Part shown: in pieces, positions 48,883 to 58,968 of the stretch | Position numbering within the stretch: position 1 is the first letter of the stretch | Layout of the letters: each line of letters opens with the position of its first letter | Translations under genes and position numbers: made by a program | Source of the DNA: Tetramitus jugosus | Lineage: Eukaryota; Heterolobosea; Eutetramitea; Acrasida; Vahlkampfiidae | Assembly (NCBI GenBank): GCA_937625935.1 | Contig: OW569387.1 | Coordinates: forward strand, 341,573-405,572 | DNA length: 64,000 nucleotides | Reading direction: 5' to 3' | The notes under the pieces: generated by a model | Told to the model about the DNA's origin: nothing | What the model saw: the letters and a program-made list of their open reading frames with translations, nothing else | Databases searched by the model: none

Positions 48883-51479
48883 TCATGCAACATCCTCGCG
48901 CAACATCCCATCTGCTCTCTGTGTTAACAGACATTGAGAGAATGAAATATCCAGAACTAGTTTTAGATGTTAATCATGCCTATCCTTATTGCGGGATACC
49001 GGATGCAGGAATGACTGTTCTTACATTCCTCATTCAAAATTGCAGAAGCGAAGATGCTCTTAAAGCTATTAAAACTGTTGTCACACAGTATGGAGCACTA
49101 CTAGCTGTTGCCAGTGTCAGAAATTATTTGTTAGAAGCATATTCGCTCCCAGACACTGAAATTCGCTCCAAATTAGTTGAATATATATTGATGAAGAAAC
49201 CAGATTTGGTCCTTCTAGGGGATTCTTCAGGAATCATTCGTTGTGATCAAAAGCAGTTACCTATGTTGCATTTGATGATCAAATACTGCTTTGCCAACCC
49301 ACAGGAGAATCTTGTTAATTTTCAGTACCTTGTTAGAAGAGGAGCATCATTATCGAATTTGAGTTCTCAAGGCAATAACTACTTGCATCTATCCTGTCAA
49401 CTATTGGACCCCAACTACTTGAAGTTCTTCCTCGCCAATGGATCAATGGATGATCTCTTTGTAAAGAATGATCATAATGAAACTCCTCTCGAAATGGCGT
49501 TCCTGGAATCGGCATCAACCTACATGCATGCTAGTCATTCATCTCCCGGTCAATTTTTGGAATCCATAGATAAGTTATCTGTTTTGAAGCAGGGAAAAGA
49601 ATGTATCTTCAAGGAATATGAAACATCATGTGGAACACTACTACACGCAGCAGTGAAGAACAGCTTCTATCAAGACTCTTCCATTGATTTTCTTCTAAAG
49701 AAGGGAGTTGATGCAAATGCCCTCAACACCCATGGAGAGAATGTGCTATTCTCTTGCAAAAATCAAACTCCACCCTTTCGATTTCTTTACACACTTTCAG
49801 CGGCTCGATTCGAGAAGAGAGTGAATCAATTGATCAATGCAGGGGCGCAAGTAGATTGTTTGAATAATGAAGGCACATCCGTTATCATGAAAGCCCTAGA
49901 GCAAGAGAACTATCCATTAACTAAGGCTATCATTGAAAAATTATCAGATGACAACATTGCAGAGCTTTTGAAAGAAAGAAAAAGAAATGGAGTCAATGCT
50001 CTGCACTTTACCCTCCCCCTATTGACAAACATAGTTGAAAAACTATCGAGCATGAACAGAAAGCAGAAGGTGTTATGTGAAGGAAACTATCCTATCGCAC
50101 TTCGTTGCGCCAAGTTGTGCATCAAATACCATCCTGAGATGCTCAATGAGAGAGAACATGTCGATGGGGGCGTGGATCAAACTACTCCTAGTCCTCTTGA
50201 GATACTACTCAGCTCCTCTCACGGTCATTTCCTATTGAGTGATTTAGCCATCGATTTGAGTGAGCTGGCCAACAAACCGATTGTTCTTCCAGATCAGCAA
50301 ATAGCCCAGTTACCTGCTGTTTTTGTTGCGCTGAGTAAGACCGGTAGCCCTGTGCTATTTGACAAAATTTTGAGTCATACGACTGACGTTATGGCTTATG
50401 ACAACTCAGATGTTCACAAATCCAATTTGTTGCAAATAACAGCCAGAAACAACTTCAGTATGTGTCAATCGGTGCTCAAGTACTGGAAAAAGCACTACTC
50501 AAAGAAAGAACTATGCGACCTGATCAGCAAACCTCTTGAGAATGACGATGTGAACGAAAGAAGACCTCGCAACTCTATCACTCTCTCATGCATCGAGGGA
50601 CAATTCGAAGTATTCAGTATTTTGTGGCCGTATGTCCATTCAAACGCAAAATTATTGGATAATCCTGTTAAGGTAGCAATGGACCACAATCAGTATGATT
50701 TTGCTCTGAACTGTATGATACAACACGGTATTTTACCCTCATCTAAATCTCTAATGCAATCAATCATTCGATATCATCTATGCAATCAAAAGCTGAATAG
50801 AACTCATGACCTTAAAGTTGTTGATTGGTTGGAATGCTTGAGAGAAGAATCAGAAGGCTCTTGGATTGATATCCTTTGTGCGACACCTGCTGAACCCAGC
50901 CAAGAAGAGAATGATAACATGAGCACATTCAAGCTGTTACTTGTGAATGCATTTTCGAATACTCTTGGTTGGTTCTTCAAACACTTTAAGCACCATTCTA
51001 AATTTTCAGATGTAATTCTGTCCTTCGATGTTCAAACAGGGGAAACTTTGCTACATCTATTGACAGGTGAATTGTTTCCAAGGAGTGAGTATGAATCGTG
51101 TCACGAAATTCTAAACCTCATACTCCAATACTTTGACTCTCTGGATGATAGCGAGAAGGTTTCGAGCTTTGTCAATCATCGAAATCAATTGGGTCAAACT
51201 TGTCTGCACCACATCGTCACCAACATAGATATTCATAGCATGATACCGACTCTTGTGCGATACGGAGCTGACATTACCATCACAGATAAGGAAGGCCATA
51301 CACCCTTGGACAATGCAAGTGAGAGCATAAAGAGAAGCATCATGAGACGAATGAATACTCAAAGTGAGACATCCAAGAGAAAAAGAGATACTACCTCATC
51401 AATCACCATCTCAGACGATAGCGAAGAAGATGAACCAATCGCAAAGAGAAGAACAACAAGAAGACGCCGCCGCACATAA
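48879..51479 (+). CDS. Ankyrin-repeat protein with a basic C-terminus
   Basis: An 866-residue protein with divergent ankyrin repeats, seen as NNYLHLSCQLLDPNYLKFFLANGS, TLLHAAVKNSFYQDSSIDFLLKKG, ALRCAKLC, TLLHLLTGE and, best preserved near the end, GQTCLHHIVTNIDIHSMIPTLVRYGADITITDKEGHTPLDNA. The end is basic with an acidic SDDSEEDEP patch and RRTTRRRRR, a likely nuclear signal. A stop codon lies just upstream of 48879 in this frame, so the start is 48879 or the ATG six bases on. The F-box gene ends within it by four bases; the pair may be one ancestral F-box/ankyrin gene split by a frameshift. Confidence 0.7.
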   Translation: MIMQHPRATSHLLSVLTDIERMKYPELVLDVNHAYPYCGIPDAGMTVLTFLIQNCRSEDALKAIKTVVTQYGALLAVASVRNYLLEAYSLPDTEIRSKLVEYILMKKPDLVLLGDSSGIIRCDQKQLPMLHLMIKYCFANPQENLVNFQYLVRRGASLSNLSSQGNNYLHLSCQLLDPNYLKFFLANGSMDDLFVKNDHNETPLEMAFLESASTYMHASHSSPGQFLESIDKLSVLKQGKECIFKEYETSCGTLLHAAVKNSFYQDSSIDFLLKKGVDANALNTHGENVLFSCKNQTPPFRFLYTLSAARFEKRVNQLINAGAQVDCLNNEGTSVIMKALEQENYPLTKAIIEKLSDDNIAELLKERKRNGVNALHFTLPLLTNIVEKLSSMNRKQKVLCEGNYPIALRCAKLCIKYHPEMLNEREHVDGGVDQTTPSPLEILLSSSHGHFLLSDLAIDLSELANKPIVLPDQQIAQLPAVFVALSKTGSPVLFDKILSHTTDVMAYDNSDVHKSNLLQITARNNFSMCQSVLKYWKKHYSKKELCDLISKPLENDDVNERRPRNSITLSCIEGQFEVFSILWPYVHSNAKLLDNPVKVAMDHNQYDFALNCMIQHGILPSSKSLMQSIIRYHLCNQKLNRTHDLKVVDWLECLREESEGSWIDILCATPAEPSQEENDNMSTFKLLLVNAFSNTLGWFFKHFKHHSKFSDVILSFDVQTGETLLHLLTGELFPRSEYESCHEILNLILQYFDSLDDSEKVSSFVNHRNQLGQTCLHHIVTNIDIHSMIPTLVRYGADITITDKEGHTPLDNASESIKRSIMRRMNTQSETSKRKRDTTSSITISDDSEEDEPIAKRRTTRRRRRT

Positions 51480-51556
51480 ACCCGCATGGATCTGTAACGA
51501 CTTTTTCTGATCCGCCATAACTCCGCCACTCAACGTTTTTACGTACCTTGGACACA

Positions 51557-53241
51557 ATGGAGGATATCCCTGCTCAAGAAGAGGATGGAACAACCAGATA
51601 CGAATGTTCTAAACTGATCCTAACACGGCAATCGATGCCCAACAAGGAGTGCCAAATTTGCCATTTCAGGAAGTTTCCATTGCTCCCCAGAGCACTTATG
51701 TTGAAAAGGCAGTTCAAGAAGAGGTAAATGCAGCACCCAGTTCGTCCTCTTCAGCTTCTGCTCTAAACCTTACAGTACCTGTTTCTGCACAAGCACCACA
51801 AGCACAACAGGAACAACAAGATCAAACAAACAGAGCAGAGGAAGATGACAATGAAGATGACGAAGTGGATAGTGAAGATGAAGGAGAAGAAGAATAAAGA
51901 ATTGTTGATCGATTTGAAAGTTTGTTTACAAATGTTGCGAGACCAGGTGATTTTGCAGTTGGTTCCGTATTGTCTTCTGATTTTGCTGTTCCGGCCATTA
52001 CTGTCAATGGTAATCCCTCCATGATTGGTTTACCTCTTGTTGAATCTCAAGCCAAAGAGATTATTGCTGTGGCATCGAAATCACCCTTGGTCGTCGAGAA
52101 GAAACACTGTTTGATGACAATGTTCGTAACTCTTGGCAATTGGATCCCTCTCAATACAAGATTAATAACACAAAGTGGAATAATCATGTCAAACAATTGC
52201 TTGATACAGGCCTCACACCCAGGATTGGGCATTACAAATCTTCAAATCGGATGTAGTCTGTACAAGCTGTTGCTGTATGAGAAGGGAGGTCATTTCAAAT
52301 TTCATCGAGACACAGAGAAGGAAGATGGAATGTTTAGTACGTTGATTATTCAACTTCCATCGTTGTATGAAGGAGGTCGGATCACTATCAGACATAGAAG
52401 AAGTGAACATACGTTTGATTTTGCCAAAGTTGCTGCCTTTACTCCATACTTTGCTGCATTTTATGGAGCCACAGGAAACGAAGGAGCCACGTTAGAGAGA
52501 TGGTATCAAACAGCGGTTATCGTCTTTTGGCCAGTTGAAAGATCAAACAATCTTTGGCTTGATATGGGAACAAATCTTGCCGTCCAGAAGCTTGGTTCAA
52601 TGATTTCAGATGTAGTGGATCGAGATAAGATGATCACAAAGTGGGATTACAATGGAATAATTGTTCCCATGATTGAAAATATTAACGAGTTACGAGACAC
52701 TCAATTGGCTATTCGTTTCTGTAATGAGGTGTTGATCAAGAAATCATCCACGTACTCATCGGGAGTTGGTCGCGCAATTAAGAGCTTAATAACTGTATTC
52801 GGTTGGAATACTATGCAAGAGTATGTCGCTCAATACATTCGGAGACTTGCCACTGCGGGATATAATGGAATGGAGAATGGTGTTAAACTTATTGGAGAAC
52901 TTGCACCGACAACCATAGGTTCAAGTATACAACCAAGCGACTATTTCATGTTTAACAATCTTGTCGATAGCATTTGGACTCAATATTATTCGAGAGTGAG
53001 CAGCACGTATTACTACTCTAGCTCCTCTGACCATGAAACCATTGGAATGCTATTGGTGTATCTGTACAGATTGAACATGAAAGACAAAATATCCACCATA
53101 ATTACGTATATACTCCAGAACACTGAACGGTACAAGTCGTTGGCTAATAAAGATCCAACTCCATGTTCAAATGTCACACCTTTACTAAAAGTGAAAGTAG
53201 AGTTGAAACTCTTGTTTGTTGTTTGCAGTCGCATCAGTTAA
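51557..53241 (+). pseudogene. Decayed Fe(II)/2-oxoglutarate dioxygenase-like gene
   Basis: Pieces of one protein lie in several frames. From the ATG at 51557 the frame (MEDIPAQEEDGTTRYE) runs to a stop near 51720, but the following protein-like sequence is in another frame (from about 51620, NLPFQEVSIAPQ, then an acidic tail) and meets an in-frame TAA at 51895. The frame resumes at 51898. Near 52060-52254 the better protein (ETLFDDNVRNSWQLDPSQ) is in a second frame, ended by TAG at 52254, after which frame one carries YEKGGHFKFHRDTEKEDG, with the HxD iron ligands of prolyl-hydroxylase-like enzymes. The usual central block after FTPYFAAFY seems deleted. At least three frame breaks and a stop make function unlikely, unless the assembly is at fault. 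Confidence 0.65.
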
Positions 53242-53560
53242 TACCCTTGAAAATTCGAACAATCTTCTTGAAATGATTGGAATAATACGCAGTTACATAG
53301 TACCTGGGTGGTTGGACTCCCGAGGACCAATGATATCTCTGGAAATCTCTGCGTTGACTAACAAACGCCATAATGAAACGATCCTCTTCAAGTGAATTTG
53401 CAAAGAATCTCTCACCTGCATTTCTTGAGATGGTTGGCTCTCCCAATTGATCAATCAATTGCTCTACTGTTGGTACTGCCTGTGTTGACACTGACTCATC
53501 AAACAGAATTTCAATGTCAATTCTTTTAACCTCTTTGATAACATCATGGACCTTAGTTTG
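53234..53560 (-). pseudogene. Orphan open fragment, no start
   Basis: A minus-strand frame of about 108 codons, protein-like (DRFIMAFVSQRRDFQRYHW, then RYYVTAYYSNHF) and ending in a clean stop. Upstream it runs into stops at about 53561 with no ATG in good context. It looks like the 3' end of a lost gene or an exon whose partner I cannot find. No family recognised. Confidence 0.35.
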
Positions 53561-55533
53561 TTATCATCTTCATTCTTGACCTTGGCTGCATGTTACCAGA
53601 ATGGTGTTGGGCGCAGAGTTATATGATCTTGGCTACTCCATGGATATGTGATTTCTTTGGTGGAATGAACTAAATTACAAAGTTAACGCCAATGACGATA
53701 TGATGCCTCAGTGAGTTGCAGCAGTAGAATTTCCTCTCAGAAAAGTGTGAAAAGATGGGGAGAACTAGTGAGGTATGGCACTTCCTCCAATTCTATGATA
53801 GACTCTATGCACACTTTCAAGTTGACCCAAGACAGTATCAATGTTCCCGACGCCAATTCAAATGAGCGAAAATTGTATAAGAGAACGAAAACCAAAGTAC
53901 TAACTACCTAATGCACTATCTACGAAGAGATTCAATCCTCCAAGCACTTCCATTTGGGTTGTTGATACTTGCACTTGAGGTTATCCAGGTCATCTTCTTC
54001 AAGTTGATTTCAGGCCTCATTCGACTAACTAGCCCAACAAATATACTCGGTGTTTCTTATGATAACGTTTGCATCTCTAGCGGTCGTATAACACTAATGC
54101 GATCTCTGTTGTTGATCTATGTGCTTGGCGAGATGCAGCTGAATACTCTGACGTTATTTGTCACAAAACTGTATATTGTATATTTACTGTGACCTTTTTG
54201 TAAGATATGGAGGTCTCAGTAGCTGCCTATGATTGATGATTTTCTCTTCTCCAGCTAATAATCACATTCTTACGTACGAACAACAACATGATTACAATCT
54301 GAGCTACGGAGAAGAAGTACCAGATAGAACCCTGTTCCATCATATTGGATGTGATCAAATGAGCGGTAAATGGTCAGAAGATGAATAAGAATAGCCTGGA
54401 TCACCATACCCTTCTTCTCGTAGATAGCAAAGAACGGAGCAAACATGAGGAATGAGTGGATAGCTGCGCCTGGGACAATATATGTTGGATCTGCCATCGG
54501 AATAGACCATGGTGTTAATACCTCTGCGCAACGGAACTCTTCGCTAACTTTCCAGTAATAACGTTTCTGTATCAACCAGATTGAATAATTCTTGTGTTCT
54601 GAAATTTGAAAACGCGTTTTCATGGCGAATTAATTTTTCGGTGAAATTGCGTTATCAATTTTACTCAGTTCAACAAAAAAAAACAAAGACTGAGGATCTA
54701 CTCACTACTCACCAGTCAGCAATTAGACCGTTTTGCCTTCAGAGCCATCTCTTATCAAATCTCTGGTCCACATCTCTGCATAATCTTTTTAGTAATATTT
54801 TGCATGAGTTCAGCAGTGTCGCGACTCAACTCGCTGTGAACGAAGAATCAGAATTTCCATTTCGTGATATATACAAAAGGGTTGTTGTTAGTATGTATGA
54901 AGCAAGCACTTGAGAAAAGTGGAAGCGTTCGTATCATACCTCTTTGTTGCCACGGTGGCGGCGAAGGTGTGATACGAGTCGACTGATTTTGGTCCGATAC
55001 CAGAGAAACCAACACGAGCAATGGAAGTGTTATAACTCATATTATATTGATACTGTGACTAACAACGTTTTTTGTGCGTGAATTGCGGAGTAAATTTTGT
55101 AAAAAAAGCTTTCTTGGCGCCAATGTTGTCGGGTTTTATTGACCATTTACAATAAAGGTGTGGTGTGTGGTATTGAATTCACATGAAGTTACACAAGCTT
55201 GATCACATAAATTTGAAAATATCAGGTCCTAGTGATAGAATTCAAGTTTACATGAAGTCTATCATGACTTGCTAGAGTACCACTTCCTGTGGTTACACCA
55301 ATAATTGTAACATCCTGATTCTGATTTAACAGAAGCAGGAACTTTGATACAACATTTGACTGTAGATTGACTCATGTTGACAAGTGGTCAAGCGGGAAGT
55401 CAAACTCCGACCAAACGGGGTTCTAGTACAGACAAGCAGCAGGAAGATCGGAGAACATGCTAGCCTAGCGGAGTTCCTCGCAAGTCTTATAATCCGGAGT
55501 GCTTGAATCCTTGAAGTACCAATCAAAAACAAA
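53561..55533. other. Subtelomeric gene debris
   Basis: About 2 kb with no intact gene. The most protein-like pieces are a hydrophobic minus-strand frame at 54270-54623 (two likely membrane spans around IHSFLMFAPFFAIY and MVIQAILIHLLT) and a plus-strand frame at 53911-54192 with two spans. Neither has a family match and both are bounded by nearby stops. A 49-base hairpin lies at 54929-54977 and is listed on its own. Confidence 0.5.
54929..54977. repeat. 49-base near-perfect hairpin
   Basis: The outer arms TCGTATCATACC and GGTGTGATACGA pair over 12 positions with one G-T type mismatch. The inner arms pair further (TTGCCAC with GTGGCGGC) around a tiny loop, with a two-base length difference. 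It lies in gene debris, outside any open frame. It could be a folded RNA, a transcription terminator or a transposon scar. Confidence 0.5.
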
Positions 55534-56301
55534 ATGAAACAAGCAACCATTATTGTTGTACTGTTGTTTGTGCTATTCATCGTCAGTGATAGTTACTGCC
55601 GTAGTGAAAGAAGAAGAAGTAGAAGAGCTACCAATGCACTTGCTGACTCAAGACCAGCTGTCACAATGACAACGACATGTGAGAAGGCCATCCAAAACAA
55701 CCGTTTGCATGGAGCCACAGTGTATGAGAATCCAAGATACATGGGCTTTCTTCAAAGTCCTTGCAGAAACAAAGGAACACCTGGTTTTCTAACAAAGGAG
55801 GAAATTGCTCTCATTCATGCATACACTAATTTTGAGCACAGTTCCAATATTTTCATTGCATTGAACTGCTTCTTGAGATATAGAGGTTCTGTTGAAGTAC
55901 CTGGATGGGTGTACGATTTTACTGCAAGATTATCGCAAGTGATTGACAAGTTGGGAGAATATAATGATGTCGTCTGGAGAGGTACTGCATTGCATACGAA
56001 GCCACAGATGGGACAAGTAATTGAGAATTTGAGTTTTCTGAGTACTTCTTCAGATCGTCGAGCTGCACAGACATTCGCAGGTGGTCAATACTTATTGGCT
56101 TTCTATAATCATGGAGGAGCATCAGTTGCACAATACAGCTGTATGGACAATGAGAAGGAAGTTATTGTCAAGCCAAATCAATGCTGGAAAGTGTTCAATA
56201 TTGAAGAAGGCAAGCCAACAATTATCCATCTGGAACAAGTCTCCTGCAAGGGTAAATCCACTGAAGCTCTCTTGTCTGACAGATTTGTTGTTCATGGATA
56301 G
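55534..56301 (+). CDS. Secreted ADP-ribosyltransferase-like protein (R-S-E class)
   Basis: A 255-residue protein with a signal peptide (ATIIVVLLFVLFIVSDSYC) followed by an RRRSRRA patch that could be a processing site. Three marks of arginine-type mono-ADP-ribosyltransferases appear in order: VVWRGT with the NAD-contacting Arg near residue 148, FLSTSSD near residues 168-174, and EKEVIV with an E-x-E near residue 207, the glutamate pair of the R-S-E group. Aromatic and helical segments between them fit the fold. Four to six cysteines suggest disulfides in an exported enzyme. Such enzymes modify arginines on target proteins; the target is unknown. It is intact in a region of broken genes. It could also be an ecto-ART of the amoeba itself. 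Confidence 0.68.
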   Translation: MKQATIIVVLLFVLFIVSDSYCRSERRRSRRATNALADSRPAVTMTTTCEKAIQNNRLHGATVYENPRYMGFLQSPCRNKGTPGFLTKEEIALIHAYTNFEHSSNIFIALNCFLRYRGSVEVPGWVYDFTARLSQVIDKLGEYNDVVWRGTALHTKPQMGQVIENLSFLSTSSDRRAAQTFAGGQYLLAFYNHGGASVAQYSCMDNEKEVIVKPNQCWKVFNIEEGKPTIIHLEQVSCKGKSTEALLSDRFVVHG

Positions 56302-56415
56302 ATAATAAATAATGAGAACATCTCATCTTCTTGTGGTGCAACTCATGTTTCCACATAAAGAGAAGAGACAACATACACACATACATAGTTGTTGTTTACT
56401 ATCTTGACCATCTTT

Positions 56416-57148
56416 TCAATTGGACATACAATAATTAATGAATAATTCTACAGGTAAGTCATCATTCTCACCCAGCCCCAACTCCTTCCACATCTTTTCA
56501 ATATCATCCTCTGAGAATTTCTCTCCCATTGTTGTCAAGGCATTCTTGAAGGCGTGCATTGATACCTGGCACCGTTACCAACTTGAGTTGCACTTGTATT
56601 ATCTGTGATCAGGTCATCATCTAAGCCGTGTAGTGGTGATGCTGCAGATGGAGATGGAGTGACAGAAGTGGGCACCGTAAATGAAGATGACAATTGTTGT
56701 TGTTGCTGTTGTTGACTGTCTGCAATGAAGATGACAATTGTTGTTGTTATTGTTCCATTGGTGGTGGTGGATTCGCCACAGTGATTGATCAACACTTCAA
56801 ATGCCTCCCTCACAGACTCCTCCTCATGTATCATTCGTGTCACTAGACTTAAGAATTCTGTAATGTCAATGAGACCATTGCCCGAAGTATCAGTCTCCTT
56901 GACCAACTCGTGTAACAATGATTCATTATTATTTATATAACTTTGACCTAGAGCTTTCAATAATTGACTGAATTCGATAGAGTTCAACTCTCCATCACCC
57001 GAGGAGTCGAACTGAACACATCTCTGAACTCTGCCAGTTGGTCATCTGTCAACTGTTTCAACACATCTTGCATCAGAGCATACTTGCTGTCCAAACTGTT
57101 TGTATTACTACTACTGGTACTATCTCTCTTGTTACTGAATTTCATCAT
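56416..57148 (-). pseudogene. Broken calmodulin-like EF-hand gene
   Basis: From the ATG at 57148 the frame reads a Ser/Asn start and QLTDDQLAEFRDVF, like the first helix of calmodulin, then shifts: the EF-hand loop DSSGDGELNSIEF continues in another frame, as if four bases were lost. A second loop (DTSGNGLIDITEF) follows intact, then HEEESVREAFEV, after which EF-hand 3 is replaced by a Thr- and Gln-rich stretch. The matching C-terminal piece (FKNALTTMGEKFSEDDIEKMW) is in a third frame and ends at 56416. Two or more frame breaks plus a 44-base tandem duplication inside (56680-56748) point to a pseudogene. Intact, it would be a Ca2+ sensor of the calmodulin/centrin family. Confidence 0.7.
56680..56748. 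repeat. Tandem duplication, 25-base copies at 44-base spacing
   Basis: Identical 25-base segments at 56680-56704 and 56724-56748 inside the calmodulin-like pseudogene, each ending in GTT triplets. It probably arose by slippage and accounts for the extra Gln-rich stretch. Confidence 0.6.
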
Positions 57149-57246
57149 TTTTTTTGGTTTTCTTTGATTCGTGCACGAATGAATGGTTGGTGGTGACTCG
57201 AAGAACCAACAAACTCACGCTTCAAATTTGCACATTTCAGCTGCAC

Positions 57247-58068
57247 ATGGATCGCACCTTAAGCGAACCACCAAACAAGTTAAGAAAATTAAACAATGAA
57301 CCATCATCATCACTCTCTTTTGATGTCTTGACAATTATTGTAGGATTTTGTGACACGAGAGAATGGTTATCCCTCAGTTATACATGCAAGTCTCTGAATG
57401 AATTGAAATTCAACAAAGAATTGATGAAGAACAAGAAGAGAACATTGAGGAGTGATATTACCTCAGAGGAAATTGATAAATACTTCAGTTTGTGTCGAGG
57501 AACGCTGTTTAACGTTTCTTTGAACAAGAACAAAGAATATATTAACAAGAGCGTAAAAGATGATCATTTTGTTCATCTCGAGGGCATCCATGCTTTAGAT
57601 TTGAGTTATTGTTACTCCGTCAGTGACAAAGCATTCTCTCATTTGACTGGAATACATACTCTGGATATGAGTAACTGTTCTCAAGAAACGATCACAGACA
57701 AGGCCTTCTCTCATTTGACTGGAATTCACACTTTACAAATGGTTAGGTGTACACAACAGACAATCACAGACAAGGCTTTCTCTCATTTGACTGGGGTTAA
57801 CACTCTGCACATGAATTACTGTTCTCAAGAAACAATCACTGGCAAAGCAATCACTCATTTGGCTGGAATTCACACTCTGAATATGAGTGATTGTACCCAA
57901 ATTCCAATCACAGACGAAATATTCTCTCATTTGGCTGGAATACATACTCTGTATCCGGGTAGGCGATTACAAAGGGCATTCAACAGAATACACAAGATGA
58001 TGACTGATGACAGTGATCCAGATTCATTTCGGGAAACCGGTACGAGCGCTAAGGCATTAACCGGTTAA
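57247..58068 (+). CDS. F-box protein with 24-residue leucine-rich repeats
   Basis: About 273 residues. The N-terminal part has LSFDVLTIIVGFCDTREWLSLSYTCKSLNEL, an F-box-like helix set. From about residue 112, five near-identical units of 24 residues follow, each of the form DKAFSHLTGIHTL-x-M-x-x-C-x-Q-x-T-I-T, a leucine-rich repeat style also known from large DNA viruses and amoebae. The last unit is degenerate (LYPGRRLQ). The tail is short and ends SAKALTG. The ATG at 57247 follows a frame open from 57154 that starts with GTG. Repeat copies differ by few bases, which suggests recent expansion. It may be a substrate receptor for ubiquitin ligase. Confidence 0.65.
   Translation: MDRTLSEPPNKLRKLNNEPSSSLSFDVLTIIVGFCDTREWLSLSYTCKSLNELKFNKELMKNKKRTLRSDITSEEIDKYFSLCRGTLFNVSLNKNKEYINKSVKDDHFVHLEGIHALDLSYCYSVSDKAFSHLTGIHTLDMSNCSQETITDKAFSHLTGIHTLQMVRCTQQTITDKAFSHLTGVNTLHMNYCSQETITGKAITHLAGIHTLNMSDCTQIPITDEIFSHLAGIHTLYPGRRLQRAFNRIHKMMTDDSDPDSFRETGTSAKALTG
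57580..57955 (+). repeat. 72-bp tandem repeats encoding LRR units
   Basis: Five in-frame copies of about 72 bases, each holding TCTCATTTG-GC/AC-TGGA and AC-TCTG blocks. They lie wholly within the F-box gene. Confidence 0.6.
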
Positions 58069-58509
58069 AGTATTACAGAGAGCTCATGAAGGATAAACGA
58101 AGAACTCTGATTCGGTCTTTAGATTCAAACACAATCACAAAGTGGGTAGCCAAAATGTTTAAATTCAAATTGGTCAAATGACGCTTTCTTACACGTGATT
58201 CAATCGGTCTTCTTTCAGAAATCAGAGAAACTCTCTCGGCACTAAATTGTTCATCATCTGGTTCTTCATAATCAGATACTGTATGTTTATCACTGCATAA
58301 TATAATGAAATAAAGCAAGCTTACTAGTGATCAAGCCCCAGTAGCTGTGCAGCACGTTGGAAACTTGAATGTTCATAGCAAGAATCACAGGACCATCACG
58401 AACCTCTACCTTTAGTTCTTTAATCCCCTTAAAAGAAGAAAGGTGGAAAGACCTACTAGAGTAGATTTACTAGTAGAACAGTTGGTGAAAATTGTCAAAG
58501 AGTCAGAGC

Positions 58510-58668
58510 ATGAAGGCGTATGATAAGATTTTTGCTCTGATGCAAGAAGAGTATGATGACGAGATACTCTTCGCTGCAATCAGTAGATTGGACACTGATC
58601 ACTCGCCTGTTACTTTTACGAATGAAAGATTCTATGTTGTTGAACCAACTGCTTCTTCAACCATGTAA
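58510..58668 (+). CDS. Possible 52-residue protein, may be a fragment
   Basis: ATG to TAA, reading YDKIFALMQEEYDDEILF, then RLDTDHSPVTFTNERFYVVE. The amphipathic start and ordered strands look protein-like. An overlapping upstream frame (VDLLVEQLVKIVKESEHEG) probably belongs to the same ancestral protein, so this is likely the end of a broken gene. Confidence 0.3.
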   Translation: MKAYDKIFALMQEEYDDEILFAAISRLDTDHSPVTFTNERFYVVEPTASSTM

Positions 58669-58680
58669 TACAACCTTTTT

Positions 58681-58968
58681 TTATACTTGTTCGTCCTGCA
58701 TCTCATCTGTTTGTTTAGTCCTATGGACAATGACCCATTGATTTGCGATAATGTCATATCTTTCCAAATTGACAACATACACATCGTCATCAAAGTCAAC
58801 CAGTCTATTGGGAACCTCGTTGTACTCACAACACTTTTTCAAGTAAACAAGGATCTTGGATAAACTTCTGGAGTAGGAGGTTTCTGAATTGAACCTAAAG
58901 TTGCATCTGATTCTGTGCAGCATCAAGTTGTATAAAAAATTAACTTTGATTCTGTCACTTCTTTGCAT
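58681..58968 (-). CDS. Possible 95-residue protein, unrecognised
   Basis: ATG to stop; basic and hydrophobic start (NFLYNLMLHRIRCNF), a Ser-rich link, then KILVYLKKCCEYNEVPNRLVDF and DDDVYVVNLERYDIIANQW. The composition is even and protein-like, with no repeats. It may be the last exon of a lost gene. No family recognised. Confidence 0.35.
   Translation of the reverse strand: MQRSDRIKVNFLYNLMLHRIRCNFRFNSETSYSRSLSKILVYLKKCCEYNEVPNRLVDFDDDVYVVNLERYDIIANQWVIVHRTKQTDEMQDEQV

Noticed and set aside
48840-48935. Short intron joining the F-box and ankyrin frames
   Set aside because: The candidate pairs around the overlap have the wrong phase or poor donors (GTCATG, GTCCCC), so no clean join was found.
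56800-57060. Introns as an explanation for the calmodulin-like frame breaks
   Set aside because: The first break removes only about four bases and leaves neighbouring codons intact; no GT-AG pair can do that.
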